A DNA stretch of 64,000 nucleotides from Nematopogon swammerdamellus (GCA_946902875.1 OX336336.1:27917558-27981557), one strand, 5' to 3'. Positions 34,465 through 45,657 are shown, counted from the first letter of the stretch. Numbers and translations are program-made. The notes: generated from the letters alone by a model not told the origin.

Positions 34465-34857
34465 TGTTGGCCGAGTGGTTTGGGCATCGGCTTCTCATGC
34501 GAGAGGTTCGAGGTGTGAATCCGGTCGGCGTGTACCAATGAGTTTTTTCTGACGAAAAAATTTACGTGCATACCTACACCTGCTGCTTCACCGTTCGTAA
34601 CCGGTGTAAAGCTGTAGGTCCCTTCCATTGCGCCTTACTAGGTGGTAGGCTCAAATTTGTAGCCGACTGGTGCCACCGTACTGGATGTAAGATGGCCGCA
34701 TAGCATCGGCTGTGTTCTCCTCTAGTCCAGTATAGCCAGCAATAGAAGTCTCCGGTAAGGCAACTACATTCTCGGCGGTGATATTGGCTGGTCGCAGCGT
34801 TTTCTCTGGACCCTCTGACTCAGCCACCCATACCGGATTACATAAAATAAAAAAAAA
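34465..34857 (+). repeat. SINE B, near full length
   Basis: GTTGGCCGAGTGGTTTGGGC head, diverged B box, core and tail CACCCATACCGGATTACATA, with its A-tail leading straight into the next D element. Confidence 0.85.
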
Positions 34858-35242
34858 CGGCCAAGTGCGAGTCGAACTCGCGCACCGAGGGTCCAGCATT
34901 TCATAACACGCCATCTAGATGGCGTGTTACGAAATACTTCATATTAGTTAAATGTCATGATTAGTTAAAATGCTTCATAATCCATTCGGTAGATGGCGCG
35001 CGCGCATACACTTTTGGTTTCTTCTATGGGAACCCCCGTGAATTTTTTACTGTTTCTTATTTTTCTTATTTGTTGTTATATCGGCCACAATAACACATAT
35101 TCTGTGAAATTTTCAACGGGCTACCAATTACAGTTCAAGAGATACAGCCCTCGGACAGACGGACGGACGGACAGACGGGCGGACGGACAGACAGACGGCG
35201 TAGGCTTAATAATAGGGTCCCGTACCGGATACGGAACCCTAA
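34858..35242 (+). repeat. Family D, full-length copy
   Basis: CGGCCAAGTGCGAGTCGAAC to CCGGATACGGAACCCTAA, with CATCTAGATGGCGTG inside and a (GACG/GACA)n run. The first GGGTYCCGTA is partly deleted. Confidence 0.8.
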
Positions 35243-35559
35243 TAAAAAAGCTTGGTTTGTAATGAATATTCGGTTTTAAGTAAAATTGTCCATTTGGCAC
35301 CAGGCACTCAGGAGTTTGCAGGAAATCGCAGGATCAAAGGAGTTTTTAGCGCGTGTTTAACGCTCTTTACCTACTCAGTCGTAGCGAATTGTAGTACCGA
35401 GCGCGACTTTCCGGTGCCGAGTCGCTCTTCCGGTCACGATGAAATGAAATGAAGGAGCGTTTGCAAGTGGTGAACTTTTGAGCAGCTTTTTAACGTACCT
35501 AATTCTTCAGATCCTGTTTATCGCGCTTTGGTCGAAACCTACGTATAATATTTTTTTTG

Positions 35560-35915
35560 TGGAAACTGACACGGTTGGCTACATCACCTACAACATCCGT
35601 GATGTCAGCCCATAACACCAGGTGAACTAGGTGCCGTGTCAGTGCTTCCCTTCATTTTATCTCGACTACACTGAACTGGACGGAAAACACGAACTATTTA
35701 CATAGCCGTTTCGACCGACGTTTCGCTCAGTGTGGTGGTATCAACCCGGGCGGGATAAAACCTACCACCTAGTAAGGTAAGAAGGGAAGGGACCTACAGT
35801 TTAACGTGGAATACGAATCACGGTCAGCCTTCAACGGTCGAGCGGTCACCCATCCAAGTACTGACCGCGCTCAGCGTTGCTTAACAACAGTCGACCGACT
35901 GCACCACTGAGCTCC
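35560..35915 (-). repeat. SINE A, near full length
   Basis: Tail (GTCAGTTTCCAC), core, GGTCAGTACTTGGATGGGTG and a head ending in GAGCTCAGTGGTGC. Confidence 0.85.
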
Positions 35916-36123
35916 GGACATAATAATTTCTATAAATAAATATTTTATTTGTTTTGCAAGGTGGAAATCCTTTACTGTTTTGTACGGTAAGAAAATGGAA
36001 AGGTCTTCCGGTGAGTGTGTTCCCTACCACCTATAACCAGGGGATCTTCAAAAGGTGTGTCAATAAATTAGACGACGACCTTTTTGTCTGAGCGTGATTT
36101 CGCGAGGAATGTTATATTTATAT

Positions 36124-36335
36124 GGTTGGCTACATCACCTACTACATCCGTGATGTCAGCCCATAACACCGGGTGAACTAGGTGCCGTGTCAGCGCTTCC
36201 CTTAATTTTATGCCGGCTACACTGAACTGGACGGAAAACACGAACTATTTACATAGCCGTTTCGACCGACGACGTTTCGTTCAGCGCGTTGGTATCAACC
36301 CGGGCGGGACCATCGTCAGTTTCCATAAAAAAATA
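36124..36335 (-). repeat. SINE A, tail half only, rearranged
   Basis: GATGTAGCCAACC tail and the CGAAACGGCTATGTAAATAG part (minus strand). It breaks at CCCGGGCGGGAC and is followed by a second short tail (GTCAGTTTCCATAAAAAA on the plus strand, 36316-36333). Confidence 0.7.
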
Positions 36336-36617
36336 AACCTGAAATGTACGTCAACGCATTGCCGCTATAGCGAGTGCACTCGTCGACTGCATCGGATCGT
36401 AAGTAATGCATACACGAGCGCACTATGAAAATGCGGCCGCCGCCGCCGCTAATGCACCGGGTACCGGCTCCTTCAAGCGTACGGCATTTGAGCCGGCAGC
36501 GCGGAATGTAGGCGAAGCAATACATAAGTGGATGAATGTACCCCCCTCGCACTGCGGGTATTTTTGAGACGCGGGCGTAGCGTTGATAGATTTTTGGCGT
36601 CCCATCGTCTTGTGTAG
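36336..36617. other. Unassigned, GC-rich at 36430-36510
   Basis: It has a (GCC)n-like run GGCCGCCGCCGCCGC. Not found elsewhere in the window; no convincing exon. Confidence 0.35.
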
Positions 36618-36944
36618 ATAGAATAGAATAGAATAAAATAGAATAGAATAGAATAGAATAGAATAGAATAGAATAGAATAGAATAGAATAGATTAGAATA
36701 GAATAGAATAGAATAGAATAGAATAGAATAGAATAGAATAGAATAGAATAGAATAGAATAGAATAGAATAGAATAGAATAGAATAGAATAGAATAGAATA
36801 GAATAGAATAGAATAGAATAGAATAGAATAGAATAGAATAGAATAGAATAGAATAGAATAGAATAGAATAGAATAGAATAGAATAGAATAGAATAGAATA
36901 GAATAGAATATAATAGAATAGAATAGAATAGAATAGAATAGAAT
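36618..36944. repeat. (GAATA)n microsatellite, ~330 bp
   Basis: About 65 copies of GAATA with a few substitutions (near 36634, 36692 and 36910). The long Leu/Tyr/Ser/Ile/Phe frames on the minus strand are read-through of this repeat, not genes. Confidence 0.97.
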
Positions 36945-37041
36945 CTCGCCGTCGAATAGAATCGTCCCACTGCATTTCTTCCCGTGCATATTATCTCGTA
37001 AAAGGCGACAATAGGATATGGCTTATTGAAGAATTCATTTT

Positions 37042-37320
37042 TTTATGTAAACCAACGTGGGTGGCTGTGCCGAGAGACAAATGGTGCATTCGACAGAGCC
37101 AAAAACACTCACTCGCCGGAAGACAGTTCCACGCCCTAGCGGCGCGACAAAGCAACGATTTAGAGAACCGATGGGTTCTCAAAAGCCCAATGTCAACAAC
37201 AAAAGGGTGCTGAGTCTCTCTGCGACGAGTCATGTCATGGAGATAGGACGGGCGGCAGGGAATAAGGGATGCTAGTTCCACAGAGCAGCGCCCGCGATAG
37301 TATCTGTAAAACAGAATAGG
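37042..37320 (-). pseudogene. LINE family H, internally deleted 3' end
   Basis: TRRRETQHPFVVDIGLLRT and RAARAWNCLPA remain on the minus strand. A deletion removes the VFKRR part. The 3' end GTTGGTTTACATAAAAAA is intact. Confidence 0.75.
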
Positions 37321-37345
37321 ATTCATCCATAGCTTATGGATGAAA

Positions 37346-37409
37346 ACGTATCCAAGAGTAAGTTACCTACCTAATGGACCATAGGTAGATAACTTACTCT
37401 TGGATACGT
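37346..37409. repeat. Hairpin with 25-bp arms
   Basis: ACGTATCCAAGAGTAAGTTA and following CCTAC is inverted at 37384-37409 with one bulged base. The loop is 13 bases. No target duplication is seen. Confidence 0.75.
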
Positions 37410-37628
37410 CGATAATACTGCAAGTTCTATTTCAATGCGAAGAAGGACTGACAAACAAACTTCGCAAGTCACAATGTCTTATATGTATTATAGTCACTTA
37501 CAAATAATTAACCCATACCACAGAATACTAAATAGGTACTGTGCCGATACTAACATTTATGGACAAGTTGCCGTGCTAAATAGCGATTGGGTAGCCACAT
37601 GTTACGGCCCTTTTAAAGTCACGCAGTA

Positions 37629-38160
37629 GTCTTCGTGCGTTAATTGCTGCTTGTTAGTTATCTTTTTTTTTTTTTTTTTTTATGTAATCCGGTTTGGGTG
37701 GCTGTGTCGGAGGGGCCAAAGCACATGCTCTAACCAGCCAATATCACCTCCGAGAAGGTAGGTGCCATACCGGAGACTTCCCTGGATTGCTGGCTATACT
37801 GGACTAGAGGAGAACACAATCGAGGTTGCTTGCGGCCATCTTACATCCAGTACGGTGGTACCAACCCAGTCGGCTACAATTTGAGCCTACCACCTAGTAA
37901 GGAGCCAGGGAAGGGACCTACACTTTTACACCGGTTCCGAACGGTGAAGCAGCGGATGTATGTACGCACGTAAATTTTTTCGTCAGAAAAAAATCATTGG
38001 TACACGCCGACCGGATTCGAACCTCGGACCTCCCGCATGAGATGCCGATGCCCAAACCACTCGGCCACCCGCCGCTCTTCTATCTTGTCCTAATACTTTC
38101 CTAAACGTGGTAGTCGGCGTTGTGCTGTAATTAATTATAGTTCATGCAGCACAGCACTTA
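37629..38160 (+). repeat. Family C fragment interrupted by SINE B
   Basis: GCGTTAATTGCTGCTTGTTA (up to 37665) and TATCTTGTCCTAATACTTTC (from 38083) join as one C segment. SINE B at 37680-38075 lies between. Confidence 0.6.
37680..38075 (-). repeat. SINE B, full length
   Basis: Long T run (A-tail), CCGGATTACATA tail on the minus strand, core, and GCGGCGGGTGGCCGAGTGGT head with GGTTCGAATCC. Confidence 0.88.
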
Positions 38161-38199
38161 TTAAATCAAAATAAAAATAAAAATCTTTCTTGTTTTTTT

Positions 38200-38780
38200 G
38201 CAGTTTTTTTACAGTGTCTCCATTAAGGGTTTTTTGAATATGCAAAATGCCTGAATGGGCGTACAATACAGCCTTCACATGCATAGAGCCATGCAAGGCT
38301 GGCTTTACAAATATTACATTTACAATTTATCTTATTATATAAAACAAATAAAAAAAAACAATACACTATAACCTGTGTATTGACACTATAACCTATTTAA
38401 AAATTTGCACAAATTTGTTCACTTTATAAAGTACTAGCTGTGCCCGCGGCTCCGCCCGCTCTCATATTTCACTTCACTGCTAACCTCGTAAGCCATTTAG
38501 CGTGATAGTAAGTAGCCTATAGTTGATGGGAAGAATTAAGCTATCCGTAGAATTTTGTTTTATTAAAATCGGTTCAGTGGTTCTCGAGTTATAATCGGAC
38601 AGACAGACACTCAGACAGACAGAAAGCAGACGTTGGATTTTATTATAGGTAAGGATAAGGAAGGATTGCTATAATAACCATTTAAATAGAGAATTTTTAA
38701 ATTGTTTGAGTTCAGTGATTTCGTTTATTTCATTTGGAACATTATTATACATTACCCCGAATGTCGGGATACAGCGTGAT
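38200..38780 (-). repeat. Family Q copy split by a small Helitron
   Basis: CAAAATGCCTGAATGGGCGT, CCATGCAAGGC and GTTCACTTTATAAAGTA, then after the Helitron ACCATTTAAATAGAGAATTT and TTCAGTGATTTCGTTTATTT. This is the inverse of 27085-27690. The end (38755-38805) resembles the tail of family C. Confidence 0.55.
38434..38655 (-). mobile_element. 222-bp non-autonomous Helitron
   Basis: The minus strand starts TCCTTACCTATAATAAAATC and ends CGCGGGCACAGCTAG. It lies between A 38433 and T 38656 without duplication. A (GACA)n run is inside. Confidence 0.75.
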
Positions 38781-38805
38781 GGTATGCGTGTATGTATATG
38801 ACATC

Positions 38806-39696
38806 TTGAATCAGAAATTCCTTGATTTTAGACTGTGAAAAGAACACTTTTATTGCGCGCTCACCCCTATCACCGCCGCCGTAGCCCGCCCGCCCTCTAC
38901 CGATACCTCGATCGCACCCACAGATCAGAAATAATAACTAGATGTGCGATTATGCGTGGGGAGAAAATAAGTCTCTGTAAGGGATAAGTTCGCCATTTTA
39001 TTTATAAATTTTTAGTGCTTTCAACAATGATTTGTTAAATATCAGCCCCATAGTACTCATCTTCCCTATCACCTAGGCCCAGATATCCTAAGGGATAGAG
39101 AACGCTCAACGAAATCCAACACAATTTCAAACTCAAACTAAAGGCTTTTATTTACAAACAAGGTATATACAAAGTATTATTATATATATTTTACATAATT
39201 AATAACTAAAAATAAAATAAAAAAGAAAAAAACAAAATAGAATTAAATACTTATAACAAATAAAGAACATGAAAAAAAAAAACAAATTGTTCGCAAAAAA
39301 AAAAATGCGACACAGCTCTTATTCCTAAGGTAAACCATAGGAAAGCTGATTTTAAGCTTAACCAATTTTTTCTATTACCACACAATTTTGACAACTTTTA
39401 TAATTATAAAAAGAAACGAGTTTAAAAACGTAAAAAGAACAAAACAAAAAAAAAACATAAAAAATGGGAAAGAAAAAAAAAAGAAAGAAAGAAGCGAGTA
39501 TTGTGTTATAGTGAGAGCAAAAAAATAACAAAACAAAATAAGTAAATAAAAATAAAATTTAGGACAGTGATTAATAAATATCAAGTTGACCTTCCTTTTT
39601 GTACTGACAATAAGTGAAATTTAAATCCATAAATTACTAAATGTCTTTCACTGAACCTCACGAATGTTATATTGTGCTTTATTTCTGTAAAATGTT
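38806..39696. other. AT-rich low-complexity DNA, no gene
   Basis: Long A-rich stretch at 39150-39560; open frames there are low-complexity. A family M fragment (GTAAGGGATAAGTTCGCC) is at 38980-39030. Confidence 0.5.
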
Positions 39697-40032
39697 TTGA
39701 CGTGGTGACGTCACGTTTTATAAATTGATGAACACCGGCTGCACACACGAAAAAGTGTCACGTTCCATCTGAGCCTGTGTGTGCAAGCGAGAGCGCGTAA
39801 CAAGCGATAGAGAGGCACAATCGGTATAGTCAAAGTTACCGTGGAAACGTCTTAAGAAGTAAAACTGTCAAGATCAGACAACAGAAGTTTATTGATGGCC
39901 AGTCACAAGATGATTAATCTTTCTACTGGAAATAGAATTACTGATCTTTGCTCTATGTACGACGATTATTCCACGTCATCACGAAAAACTATCGTCCGTA
40001 AATCGACTTTACAGACAACCAATTTTTTTTTT
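39697..40032 (-). mobile_element. Family R element
   Basis: TTGACGTGGTGACGTCACG at one end and CCACGTCATCACG..TTTACAGACAACCAATTTTT at the other. AAAAAGTGTCACGTTCCATC and GCAAGCGAGAGCGCG inside. Confidence 0.75.
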
Positions 40033-40224
40033 TGATCAATAAAGTATTTTCTATCTCTGTAAGTATTTATTTAAAAAGTGACAAAGCGCCCTCTTGATAG
40101 CACCATCTAGCTATTTATTCTCTGATCTGTGGTGCGAACCTTTCACGAACGCAGCATACGTCAGCGAGGACTTACGGGTATATGGCACTTTCAGTGTTTT
40201 CGAATTTCGCTCACGTATAGTCGT

Positions 40225-40900
40225 ATCCATACATACATACATACATACATACCATACACGCTGTATCTTGACCTGACAACTGGGGCAAGCACAGTAATCG
40301 GTGTTGTGCTGCAAGAACTCGTGTAATATTTTTTTTTATGTTATCCTCTTTGGGTGGCTGAGTCGGAGGGGGCAAAGCGCATGCTCCGACGAGCCAATAT
40401 CACCTCCGAGAAGGTAGGTGCTATAACGGGGACTTCCCTGGATTGATGGCTATACTGGACTAGAGGAGAACACAGCCGAGGCTGCTATGCGACCATCTTA
40501 CATCCAGTACGGTGGTACCAAACCAGTCGGCTACAATTTGAGCCTACCACCTAGTAAGGGGCTAGGGAAGGGACCTACAGTTTTACACCGGTTCCGAACG
40601 GTGAAGCAGCAGGTGTAGGTATGCATGTAAATTTTTTCGTCAGAAAAAACCCATTGGTACACGCCGAACGCATTCGAACCTCGGACCTCTCGCATGAGGA
40701 GCCGATGCCCAAACCACTCGGCCACCCGCCGCTTAAACCGAGTTCTACATGATTACTGGAGCAATCTCCACAATACCGTTACCTATACCTAGATACCACA
40801 GCGGACCTAATACTGCGTGACCCGGTGGAAGGAGCGTGCCAAGGTGAGCGGTGGCTGCCCTGTCGTTCTTTAGCGCGGAACTTTTCCTTACGATCGTATA
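40225..40900 (-). repeat. Family C copy interrupted by SINE B
   Basis: (CATA)n tail at 40228-40252, then GTAATCGGTGTTGTGCTGCA. After the SINE it resumes near 40740 and shows CGTGCCAAGGTGAGCGGTGG. Diverged. Confidence 0.6.
40330..40733 (-). repeat. SINE B, full length
   Basis: Head GCGGCGGGTGGCCGAGTGGT, B box GGTTCGAATGC, shared core, tail diverged to AGGATAACATA on the minus strand. Confidence 0.85.
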
Positions 40901-41097
40901 ACGCAGCGGTTCCCTAATTATTTTCGGCTACGGAACCCTAAATGATGGTCCTTCTGTTGGCGGATCATCAAGTCAATTAAAAAAGTTAATTAGCTATTGT
41001 GAACATAAAAACTAAATTTATGTGACCTATATCAAATTTTTTACAGGTACCAAATTATTGGCGGATTATCATGTTTGATTTGAATAGAAAGACTATA

Positions 41098-42525
41098 CAG
41101 GGTGTTCGGCACATGGACCGACAATATTGTTTTGTAGGTAAGTGGGGTCATTTGCAAGGTTTTGACCTATGACAACTTTTGTCTGGTGTCACGTGGTATC
41201 GAGATATGATTTTTTTTCTTTATTTTTGAAAATTGTTAACTTTGCAACTTTTTTGTTTATGATTATATCTGCACGAAATAAAATGTATTTGGTTTTACGA
41301 TGTATCCTTGTTCTAGGAAAAATATCATTTGATGAAGTTAATGCCACGAAAAGGACTTATGACCTCCCAAAGTCCCAAAGACGAGTAAAAATATGACAGA
41401 AGCTTAATTACTTAATTCATTAAAAAAAAAAAACTGACAGCAATTGAAAGCTTCATTTTCTTTTAAAAAGTTCCCTTTCCAACGATATACCACATGTCAT
41501 ACAAATCATTCACTATGTGGCCAAAATTAGGGACAGAGACCAGAAAAGAACGACAATAACTTTGTAACAGGGCCATCTTATCGACTTATTGAGAGCGTTT
41601 TCAGGAGCATTTTCAAATTTAGAACATGTAACGGTCGCACGGGTACGTTCAATTCCAACTAATACTGCTTCCATTGTTAATGTTTAGACTCTTTTTTTTT
41701 TTTTATGGAACCTGACACGGTTGGCTACATCACCTACAACATCCGTGATGTCAGCCCATAACACAGGGTGAACTAGGTGCCATGTCAGTGCTTCCCTTCA
41801 TTTAATGTCGTCTACACTAAACTGGACGGAAAACACGAACTATTTACATAGCTGTTTCGACCGACGTTTCGTTCAGTGCGGTGGTACCAACCCGGCCGGG
41901 ATAAACCCTACCACCTAGTAAGGTAAGAAGGGAAGGGGCCTACAGTTTAACGTGGAATCCGAACCACGGTCAGCCTCCAACGGTCGAGCGGTCACCCATC
42001 CAATCACTGACCGCGCTCAGCGTTGCTTAATAACAGTTGACTATTGACTCTTGCAAATTGTCCCTAAATTTGGCCACATAGTGAATGATTTGTATGACAT
42101 GTGGTATATCGTTGGAAAGGGCAGAAACTAGCGAACTTTTAAATGAAAATGAAGTTCTCAATTGCTCTCCGTTTTTTTTTATGAATTAAGAAATTAAGAT
42201 TCTGTGATATTTTTACTCGTCTTTGGGACTTTGGGAGGTCATAAGTCCTTTTCGTAGTATTAACTTCATCAAATGATATTTTTACTAGAACAAGGAGACA
42301 TCGTAAAACCAAATAAATTTTTTTTCGTGCAGATATAATCAAATCATAAACAAAAAAGTTACAAGGGGTTAAAGCTGAGATTTTGGTAATTTTCAAAAAT
42401 AAAGAAAAAAAAATCGTATCTCGATACCACGTGACACCAGACAAAAGGTGCCATAGGTCAAAACCTTGCAAATGACCCCACTTACCTAAAAAAAATTTTT
42501 GTCGGTCCATGTGCCGAACACCCTG
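41098..42525. mobile_element. 1.43-kb TA-target element with ~440-bp terminal inverted repeats
   Basis: CAGGGTGTTCGGCACATGGA at the left is inverted at the right end, flanked by TA at 41096-41097 and 42526-42527. The arms run to about 41535 and from about 42061. They share GTGGTATCGAGATA, ATATCATTTGATGAAGTTAA and CACATAGTGAATGATTTGTA, with frequent substitutions. A SINE A copy (41702-42046) lies in the spacer. No transposase. Confidence 0.88.
41702..42046 (-). repeat. SINE A inside the long-TIR element, head truncated
   Basis: Tail, core and GGTCAGTGATTGGATGGGTG; the tRNA-like start is missing. Confidence 0.8.
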
Positions 42526-42587
42526 TAGTTTGAAATTAAAAACATATTACACGTTTTTAGGGTTCCGTATCCGGTACGGGAAAAATA

Positions 42588-42783
42588 AAAAGTTACATTA
42601 GGAATTTAAAAAACGCCGACCCTTAAAAAATCAAAAATAATTTCCGTAAATAAACTATAAAAACTCAGAGCTACGCGGGAATTTACTTAGACGTGAACCG
42701 ACTCCTTTAAGTACGTAAACGGAACTTATTTTTGACTTTTTAAGGGTCGGGGTTTTTTTTAAATTTGTAATTTAACTTTTGTA
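42588..42783. repeat. Fold-back MITE (family K), diverged copy
   Basis: AATTTAAAAAACGCCGACCC at left and GGGTCGGGGTTTTTTTTAAA at right, with TTACGGAAATTATT/AACGGAACTTATT in the arms. Better copies at 51554 and 59416. Confidence 0.65.
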
Positions 42784-43114
42784 TGGCTTTTTAGCTAAAT
42801 TTGGTTAGACGGTGATGACCACACAATACCGGGACGCACGTGGTTTTGTTGAAGCCGCTGAAGGAATTTAGTGAAGGCACGTCTTTTCGCGAGGTACCAG
42901 GGCGGCAGAGCCGTGCAGAGGTCAGCGGAGGTGTGTCTACGGTACGGCGGCACGTGCTCCCGCCCGCCTCCCTCCGCCCCCGCCGCCCCCGCCCAGGACA
43001 CGCTGCCAAAATCAATAACCCCTCCCGCCCAGCGCGCCCGCTTGTAGGGTTGCCAGATCTTAAAGCATAAAATCCGGAATTTAATTTGGACATCTCGAAA
43101 AAAAACCGATATAT
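42784..43114. other. Unassigned GC-rich patch
   Basis: 42900-43040 is GC-rich (GCCCGCCTCCCTCCGCCCCC) with frames on both strands but no recognised domain. 43046-43065 is the GGGTTGCCAGAT motif of the GTCCGG family. Confidence 0.35.
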
Positions 43115-43245
43115 TTGTTTATAGAAAGCTCGCTATGTGGCGCCACCCATAAGGTGTCTAACGTCGCCCATGGACATTTGGTCGTACGCAAGGATTGCGA
43201 ATGCCATGACGGCCTATTCACGCCTCTCTTGAAGGACTCGTGACT
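43115..43245 (-). repeat. LINE P 3'-end fragment
   Basis: CACCCATAAGGTGTCTAACG, GCCCATGGACATTTGGTCGT and CACGCCTCTCTTGAAGGAC, same orientation as the LINE at 30.4 kb. Confidence 0.75.
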
Positions 43246-43464
43246 AAGAATAATCTAAAAATAATAAGCATTTGTTTATTTACATTTGGCGCAGGATAAG
43301 GCAGGTGCGTGTTAGTAATAATGCCACCGTACAGACGCATGACTGAGGTATGGAGCGGGTCATAGGGGTGTAATACGACGGCTGGTGCGTCTCGCTTATT
43401 CGCTAAACTGGTGCGCTAGCTAACACAAACAATATCGCTTCTTATTCTGCGTGATGTAGGTAGT

Positions 43465-43859
43465 TGTCAACCTCGATAGCTCAGTGGTGCGGTCGGTCGA
43501 CTGTTGTTAAGCAACCCTGAGCGCGGTCAGTACTTGGATGGGTGACCGATCGACCGTTGGAGGCTGATCGTGGTTCGGATTCCACATAAAACTGTAGGTC
43601 CCTTCCGTTCTTACCTTACTAGCTGGTAGGGTTTATCCAGCCCGGCTTGCTACCACCGCACTGAATGAAACGTCCGGTCGAAACGGCTATGTAAATAGTT
43701 CGTGTTTTCCGTCCAGTTCAGTGTAGCCGACGCGAAATTGAAAGCCGACAGCGAAATGAAGGGAAGCACTGACATGGCACCTAGTTCACCCGGTGTTATG
43801 AGCTGACATCACGGATGTTGTAGGTGATGTAGCCAACCGTGTCAGTTTCCATTAAAAAA
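43465..43859 (+). repeat. SINE A, full-length reference copy
   Basis: TCAACCTCGATAGCTCAGTG (tRNA-like A box), GTTGTTAAGCAAC then GCGGTCAGTACTTGGATGGG (5S-like), AACTGTAGGTCCCTTCC, CTGGTAGGGTTTA, CTACCACCGCACTG, and 3' tail GATGTAGCCAACCGTGTCAG with A-run. Confidence 0.88.
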
Positions 43860-43864
43860 AAAAA

Positions 43865-44272
43865 GAAAAAAAAAATTGGTTGTCTGTAAAGTTGGTTTAC
43901 GGACGATAGTTTTACGTGATGATGTCATAAAGTAAATCAGATACACATACATACTGTTGAGAAAATTTTGCAGCGATAAGTACACGGTCGATAGCCTGCG
44001 TGGATAACACGTCTGGTCAGTGATGGTGGCAGGGACCGCGGGTTCGAGCCTCGAGGCTCGCAAAAGACGGAGAAATATATTTTGTATTTTCTACTATTGT
44101 ATATGCCTCTCTATCGCGCTCTCGCTTGCACACACAGGTCTCTATCGCGCTCTCGCTTGCACACACAGGTCTCTATCGCGCTCTCGCTTGCACAGACAGG
44201 TTTAGATGGAACGTTACACTTCTTCGTGGTGTTCATCAATTTATAAGACGTGACATCATCACGTCAAAAGAA
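43865..44272 (+). mobile_element. Family R element, longest copy
   Basis: ATTGGTTGTCTGTAAAG, TTTTACGTGATGATGTCAT at the left and GACGTGACATCATCACGTCA at the right, forming sub-terminal inverted repeats. Three direct repeats of TCGCGCTCTCGCTTGCACA inside. Confidence 0.78.
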
Positions 44273-44706
44273 CCTATATTTTGAATATTATGTCATTTTC
44301 AAATTGAGTTGTATGTATATTCGGGCGTAATGCGGAAAACGCATAAAACCCGGACACGTCCGGACAGAACCGGACGTGTGGCAACCCTGGCGCCGCGCCG
44401 CCTGCAGCACACCAGCCTCGCGTTGCCGCTGGGCACACGTGGCTACCAGGTGCGCAGCATTGTGTCGCAGCTCGCAGCCGGGAGCTACGCGCGGCTGGAG
44501 CGAGACAAAGACCTTCCCTCGAGCCGGGAGCGACGTGATTTTGTTTTTTTTATTTGAAATCCAATATTCATTTGATAAAATCGCCATTTGAAAAGCTCGT
44601 GGACGGTTCGACGGAGACTTTTATAGAGTTTTCTATTTCCTATTATAGTTTTGGTTCGTACTTAGAGACATTTTTTATTTTTATAGGTTTTGATATAATC
44701 GTTTTT
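44273..44706. other. Unassigned, GC-rich at 44370-44540
   Basis: GTCCGGACAGAACCGGACG near 44355 belongs to the GTCCGG family. The GC-rich part has open frames on both strands without recognisable domain. Confidence 0.35.
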
Positions 44707-44714
44707 GTTGAAGA

Positions 44715-44743
44715 CAAAGAGCGACGTAATACAAAACTCTTTG
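44715..44743. mobile_element. 29-bp mini-element with 8-bp TSD
   Basis: CAAAGAG at the left and CTCTTTG at the right, with GCGACGTAATACAAA between, i.e. a deleted copy of the 50-bp palindrome. GTTGAAGA is duplicated exactly at 44707-44714 and 44744-44751. Confidence 0.78.
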
Positions 44744-44758
44744 GTTGAAGATTATTAG

Positions 44759-45043
44759 AAAAACCGGCCAAGTGCGAGTCGAACTCGCGCACCGAGGGTT
44801 CCGTATCGCTATGTCATGGTCAGCCAGCGCCACTCACGCCATCTATGGATTAGTTAAAATGCTTCATACTCTTTTCGGTAGATGGCGCGCGCGCATACAC
44901 TTTTTGGTTTCTTCTATGGGAACTCCCGTGAATTTTTTACACTTTCTTATTTTTAGTATTTGCTGTTATATCTGCCATAATAACACATATTCTATGAAAA
45001 TTTCAACGCGCTACCTATTACGGTTCAAGAGATACAGCCCTCG

Positions 45044-45075
<32 letters not shown>

Positions 45076-45155
45076 GACGGACGGACGGACAGACAGATAG
45101 ACAGACGGCGTAGGCTTAGTAAGAGGGTTCCGTACCGGATACGGAACCCTAAAAA
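44759..45155 (+). repeat. Family D, full length
   Basis: ACCGGCCAAGTGCGAGTCGA to CCGGATACGGAACCCTAAAA; GGGTTCCGTATCG near start; (GACA/GACG)n run of about 60 bp. Confidence 0.85.
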
Positions 45156-45366
45156 CGGCATTTCATAGGTCGGATAATGAGTAAAAACTGTTTTAAAAAA
45201 CATTGAACCGACATAAATACGGTACAAAAGTACAAAAGGGGTCCATCTATCAATTTCTCAGATGTGCTTTTGTACCGCTTTCAACTCAAGGGTATATGGA
45301 TAAGGGGATATGAATCAAATTATTATTTCACACTTTTAAGCTACGCTTTCAAGTAAGTTCTAGTTT

Positions 45367-45657
45367 TTAGGTTTCCGTATTCCGTACGGAAGCCTATTAT
45401 TAAGCCCATGCCGTCTGTCTGTCTGTCCGTCCGTCCGTCTGTCCGAGGGTTCTATCTCTTGAACCGTAATAAGCAGCCCGTTGAAATTTTAACAGAATAT
45501 GTGTTATTATGGCGGATATAACAACAAATAATAAAAAATAGAAAAAGTAAAAAATTAAGGGGGGTTTCCATACAAGAAACTTGTTTTTTTTCAATGTTTT
45601 TTTTTTGTCGTTCGGAAACCTCGGTGCGCGAGTCCGACTCGCACTTGGCCGGTTTTT
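45367..45657 (-). repeat. Family D, GGTTTCCGTA subfamily
   Basis: TAGGTTTCCGTATTCCGTAC to GACTCGCACTTGGCCGGTTT. It lacks the GCGCGCGCCATCTACC segment of the other subfamily. Confidence 0.85.

Noticed and set aside
36316..36989. Three long frames rich in Leu, Phe, Tyr, Ser, Ile
   Set aside because: All are read-through of the (GAATA)n microsatellite, whose 5-base unit keeps every frame open.
39375..39584. Hydrophobic Phe-rich frame suggesting a membrane protein
   Set aside because: It translates an A-rich low-complexity stretch (T-rich on the minus strand).
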